Below, one piece after another: positions 5,732 to 7,650 of a stretch of DNA of 7,650 bases (its first letter is position 1; each line of letters opens with the position of its first letter). Origin of the DNA: Candidatus Sumerlaeota bacterium (GTDB lineage: Bacteria; Sumerlaeota; Sumerlaeia; MWCT01; JAGHBZ01); contig JAGHBZ010000059.1 in the NCBI GenBank assembly GCA_021160705.1, positions 1 through 7,650 of the forward strand. Reading direction: 5' to 3'. The position numbers were made by a program, and so were the translations under genes. The notes below the pieces were generated by a model, which made no database searches, was not told the DNA's origin, and saw only the letters and a program-made list of their open reading frames with translations.

Positions 5732-5964
5732 AAACAAAAAAACGATATAGTTGTTTTATTTGTCGTCAATCCATAATGCCTGACGAGGAATATGACTGGA
5801 TATATCTCCCTGGTTATCGAGGACTCAGACGAGAAAGAGTACATAGAAAGTGTAGCCTGAGGGAAGATGTCCAACTATACCCTGTTGTAAAAAGAGGTAA
5901 TTTTGTTGGCTGGGTAGTTCCCAGTCTTGTGGAAGGAATAAATCAGGAAGAACAAGAGGTATAA
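5728..5964 (+). CDS. Small putative zinc-binding protein, 78 residues
   Basis: The ATG at 5728 overlaps the previous stop as ATGA, so translation is probably coupled. Residues C9-F-I-C12 and H39-R-K-C42 form a CxxC...HxxC set with 26 residues between the pairs, a plausible single zinc site of treble-clef or LIM/PHD-like spacing. Between them lies EEYDWIYLPGYRGLRRERVH, a strand-rich segment. The order 'C..C....I..ge.yd......' then 'H..C' is common in small phage and bacterial zinc-ribbon proteins that bind nucleic acid or protein. The last 30 residues have no recognised motif. The gene ends 2 bases before the radical-SAM-like gene. Function is unknown; metal binding is a prediction from the cysteine and histidine spacing. 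Confidence 0.7.
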   Translation: MKTKKRYSCFICRQSIMPDEEYDWIYLPGYRGLRRERVHRKCSLREDVQLYPVVKRGNFVGWVVPSLVEGINQEEQEV

Positions 5965-5966
5965 CA

Positions 5967-6755
5967 ATGAAAAAGAAACAATTGACTAAGACAAAAATAG
6001 ACTGGTGCGATTATGTATGGAATCCTGTATGGGGGTGCTTAAACAATTGCAAATACTGTTATGCAAGGAAAATCGCACGACGATTTGCTAAGAAAATAAC
6101 AGGGAAAGAATTTAAAAACTCCGAATGGAAGGGGGTTCTTCATAAAGAAGAATTTGAAAAACTTATAAAAGCATTTGCCCCGACGTGGATAAAAACCAAT
6201 TTTTTTAAACCCCTCCCTAAAAAACCTTCAAAGATTTTTGTCAATTCTATGTCTGAAATCTATTATTGGCAAGATGAATGGTGGAGAGCAGTATTACGAA
6301 AAATTAAACAATACCCACAACACATATTTCTTTTTTTGACAAAATTCCCAGAGATATATGGTAAATGGAATTTCCCTCAAAATTGTTGGCTTGGGGTTAC
6401 AGTTACTAATCCAGATTTTGGGTCATATAGAGTATGGGAATTGATTTCAGTATCTACGAATACCATTCGTTTTATAAGTTTTGAGCCTTTACTGGGAATG
6501 GTAGAAAAAATTCCACCTGAAATTGACTGGGTAATAGTCGGAGCTCAGACCAATCCATACAAATCCCCAGAAAGGAAATGGATAGAGGTTCTTATAGAAG
6601 AGTGTAAAGAGAGAAACATACCTTTATTTCTCAAAGATAACATTTACCGTGCATATCCAGATTTGCCCGAAATGAAACAATTTCCCAATATTAAAAACGA
6701 TAAAGGAGGCGTGCAATCATCTCTTTCAGCTACCGTTAAGAAAGGAGGAACATAA
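5967..6755 (+). CDS. DUF5131 family (phage Gp37/Gp68) radical-SAM-like protein
   Basis: This 262-residue protein matches the DUF5131/phage Gp37-Gp68 family pattern along its length. IDWCDYVWNPVWGC is followed by C24-x3-C28-x2-C31-Y, the three-cysteine motif that in radical SAM enzymes binds a 4Fe-4S cluster. Then come IFVNSMSEIYYW (near 89), HIFLFLTKFPEIYGKW, NCWLGVTVTN, TIRFISFEPLLG, IDWVIVGAQTNP and IPLFLKDNI. These correspond to the family's 'vNSMSDlf', 'LTKRp', 'lGvTve', 'isfEPLLg', 'idWvivGgE' and 'vFfKq' blocks and to strands of a TIM-like barrel. The reaction is not established. Members are common in phages and mobile elements and are often paired with TcmP, a 'three-Cys-motif partner protein'; no such gene is in this window. 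A modest site (AAGAGGT) precedes the ATG, and the stop abuts the next start (TAAATG). GC is about 35% at 6181-6300, lower than in the left half, which may mark a separate acquisition. Confidence 0.85.
   Translation: MKKKQLTKTKIDWCDYVWNPVWGCLNNCKYCYARKIARRFAKKITGKEFKNSEWKGVLHKEEFEKLIKAFAPTWIKTNFFKPLPKKPSKIFVNSMSEIYYWQDEWWRAVLRKIKQYPQHIFLFLTKFPEIYGKWNFPQNCWLGVTVTNPDFGSYRVWELISVSTNTIRFISFEPLLGMVEKIPPEIDWVIVGAQTNPYKSPERKWIEVLIEECKERNIPLFLKDNIYRAYPDLPEMKQFPNIKNDKGGVQSSLSATVKKGGT
6741..6748 (+). promoter_or_regulatory. Strong ribosome-binding site for the excisionase-like gene
   Basis: AAAGGAGG lies in the last codons of the DUF5131 gene, 7 bases before ATG 6756. The excisionase-like gene therefore has its own strong initiation signal although it abuts the upstream gene. 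Confidence 0.6.
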
Positions 6756-6977
6756 ATGATAAAACAACGCTATTTTTCTATATCTCAGCTCGCCCATTAT
6801 TTTGGAATGAATAGAAGAACTATGAAAAGACATCTTCACAAACTCGGGATAAAACCCGCCATAACAGTTGGACACCCTCGCTATGATCTGGCAGAGGTAG
6901 AATCTTTACTTCGGGCTCCCGAACACGACGTCCTGAAAGAAAAAGTAGAGGAGTTACTTGAGAGGATAGAAAGATGA
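6756..6977 (+). CDS. Excisionase-like small HTH DNA-binding protein
   Basis: This 73-residue protein begins with a helix-turn-helix: YFSISQLAHYFGMNRRTMKR (about 6-25). A short wing follows (KPAITVGHPRYDLAEVESLL), a pattern typical of MerR-like/excisionase winged-helix proteins ('ls..e.A..LgvsrrTv...i..G.l......g..R.i...dl..ll'). The C-terminus is a charged helix (EHDVLKEKVEELLERIER). Excisionases bind and bend DNA at attachment sites and steer the partner integrase toward excision. The gene overlaps the integrase start by ATGA and sits immediately upstream of it, the usual xis-int arrangement. A plain transcriptional regulator of the same fold is the main alternative, but the coupling to the integrase favours excisionase. 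Confidence 0.7.
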   Translation: MIKQRYFSISQLAHYFGMNRRTMKRHLHKLGIKPAITVGHPRYDLAEVESLLRAPEHDVLKEKVEELLERIER

Positions 6978-7650
6978 AAATCTATAAACCTAAATGGTCT
7001 CCTCATTATTATATGGTTTTCAGAAAAGGTGGTCGGACTATAAGGCGCTCTCTTCGCACTTCTGATTACGAGACCGCTCAAACAGTTGCATTTCGTCTTC
7101 TTGCTGAACTTCATCATTTTCAGCCGATAAAAAAGATACCCATAGAGCAAGCAATTGAAACTTATCTGGAATTTTCGTTTCGCACAAAAGCCCTTACGTC
7201 TTATGAGCGAGACCGGTCAATTTTAAAGAACTTTTTTCGTTTCTGCCAGAAAGAAGGAGTACAAATGCTGAATGAAATTACTCTCCCTATCCTTGAAAAA
7301 TATAAGAGTATAAGATTGAGCCAGATTCAAAAGCGCACTATAAATAGAGAAATAGATACTTTACGAGTCTTTTTGAAAACCTTGAAGCTATGGGGAGCAT
7401 TACGGAAAAATCCGGCTGAAGAGTTACGAAAGTTTGTTATTCCTTACGAAGCCCCACGAGCTCTAACACCTGAAGAGGTGCTTGCTCTTTTGAAAAATGC
7501 AGATGAACAATTACAGATTTTTCTTAAAGCTTTCATACTCACAGGAATGAGAAAACAGGAGCTTTTCCGTCTTACCTGGGAACAGGTTGATTTGGAAAAT
7601 GACATTATCTACCTCTCAGGGAGACAAACAAAGACCAGACGTTATCGGAC
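6974..7650 (+). CDS. Tyrosine recombinase/integrase, 3' truncated by the window
   Basis: The ATG at 6974 overlaps the stop of the excisionase-like gene (ATGA), with GAGAGG upstream. 225 codons are visible. Residues 1-50 look like an arm-type DNA-binding domain (WSPHYYMVFRKGGRTIRRSL, a three-strand sheet, then a helix). Residues 55-150 form the SAM-like core-binding domain (IEQAIETYLEFS, then RTINREIDTLRVFLK). The catalytic domain begins at about 163 (ALTPEEVLALL). The first catalytic Arg is R193 in ILTGMRKQELFRLTWEQVDL, and K220 in RQTKTRR is the likely beta-hairpin lysine. The HxxR block, the second His/Trp and the nucleophilic Tyr lie beyond the window, so completeness cannot be judged. The enzyme would integrate and excise the element at an att site probably located just downstream. 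Confidence 0.9.
   Translation, partial: MKIYKPKWSPHYYMVFRKGGRTIRRSLRTSDYETAQTVAFRLLAELHHFQPIKKIPIEQAIETYLEFSFRTKALTSYERDRSILKNFFRFCQKEGVQMLNEITLPILEKYKSIRLSQIQKRTINREIDTLRVFLKTLKLWGALRKNPAEELRKFVIPYEAPRALTPEEVLALLKNADEQLQIFLKAFILTGMRKQELFRLTWEQVDLENDIIYLSGRQTKTRRYR

Noticed and set aside
6336..6366. TTGACA inside the DUF5131 gene as an internal promoter
   Set aside because: No acceptable -10 element lies 16-18 bp downstream; the TATATG nearby is only 13 bp away.

Overview
This window looks like the early, recombination and integration end of a bacterial integrative element, probably a prophage or phage-derived element. It starts just inside the 3' end of an unrelated-looking gene and runs off the window inside a tyrosine integrase. 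The host is a bacterium using the standard bacterial code (TGA and TAA both act as stops) with strong AAAGGAGG-type Shine-Dalgarno sites. I cannot name a taxon. All genes lie on the + strand. No capsid, tail, packaging, CRISPR, tRNA or rRNA genes are visible, so 'phage' rests on gene families and gene order.

Layout. (1) Bases 1-262 are the C-terminal end of a protein with a carboxypeptidase-regulatory-like beta-sandwich. (2) Bases 263-470 are an AT-rich non-coding strip with a weak hairpin and a good sigma70-type promoter (TTGACA, 18 bp, extended -10) at 403-432. Short TGACT/AGTC repeats downstream could be operators. (3) Bases 471-915 hold a small HicB-like protein with a C-terminal membrane-like segment and a 26-residue cysteine-rich microORF whose end overlaps the next gene. 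(4) Bases 900-5007 are the core module. It comprises a Gp3-like/SSB-like protein with an acidic tail ending in Phe, an Fe-S cluster PD-(D/E)XK nuclease of the Cas4/RecB/AddB type, an intergenic hairpin, and a compact Rad50/SbcC-like ATPase with an altered hook and an altered Walker B. (5) Bases 5000-5964 are three small, tightly overlapping genes: a 183-residue unknown, a 58-residue unknown and a 78-residue putative zinc-binding protein. (6) Bases 5967-6755 encode a DUF5131 (phage Gp37/Gp68) radical-SAM-like protein. (7) Bases 6756-7650 hold an excisionase-like HTH protein and a tyrosine recombinase in an ATGA overlap.

From 900 onward most junctions are overlaps or short gaps with a good ribosome-binding site, so the segment probably behaves as one long operon read from the promoter near 403-432. 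A reasonable working model is DNA-end processing and homologous recombination or replication by the SSB-like protein, nuclease and SMC-type ATPase, with excision and integration by the last two genes. No SbcD/Mre11-type nuclease is present, so the Cas4-like enzyme is the natural candidate partner for the ATPase. GC content falls from roughly 60% near 481-600 to about 35% near 6181-6300 (my own counts), which suggests mosaic assembly.
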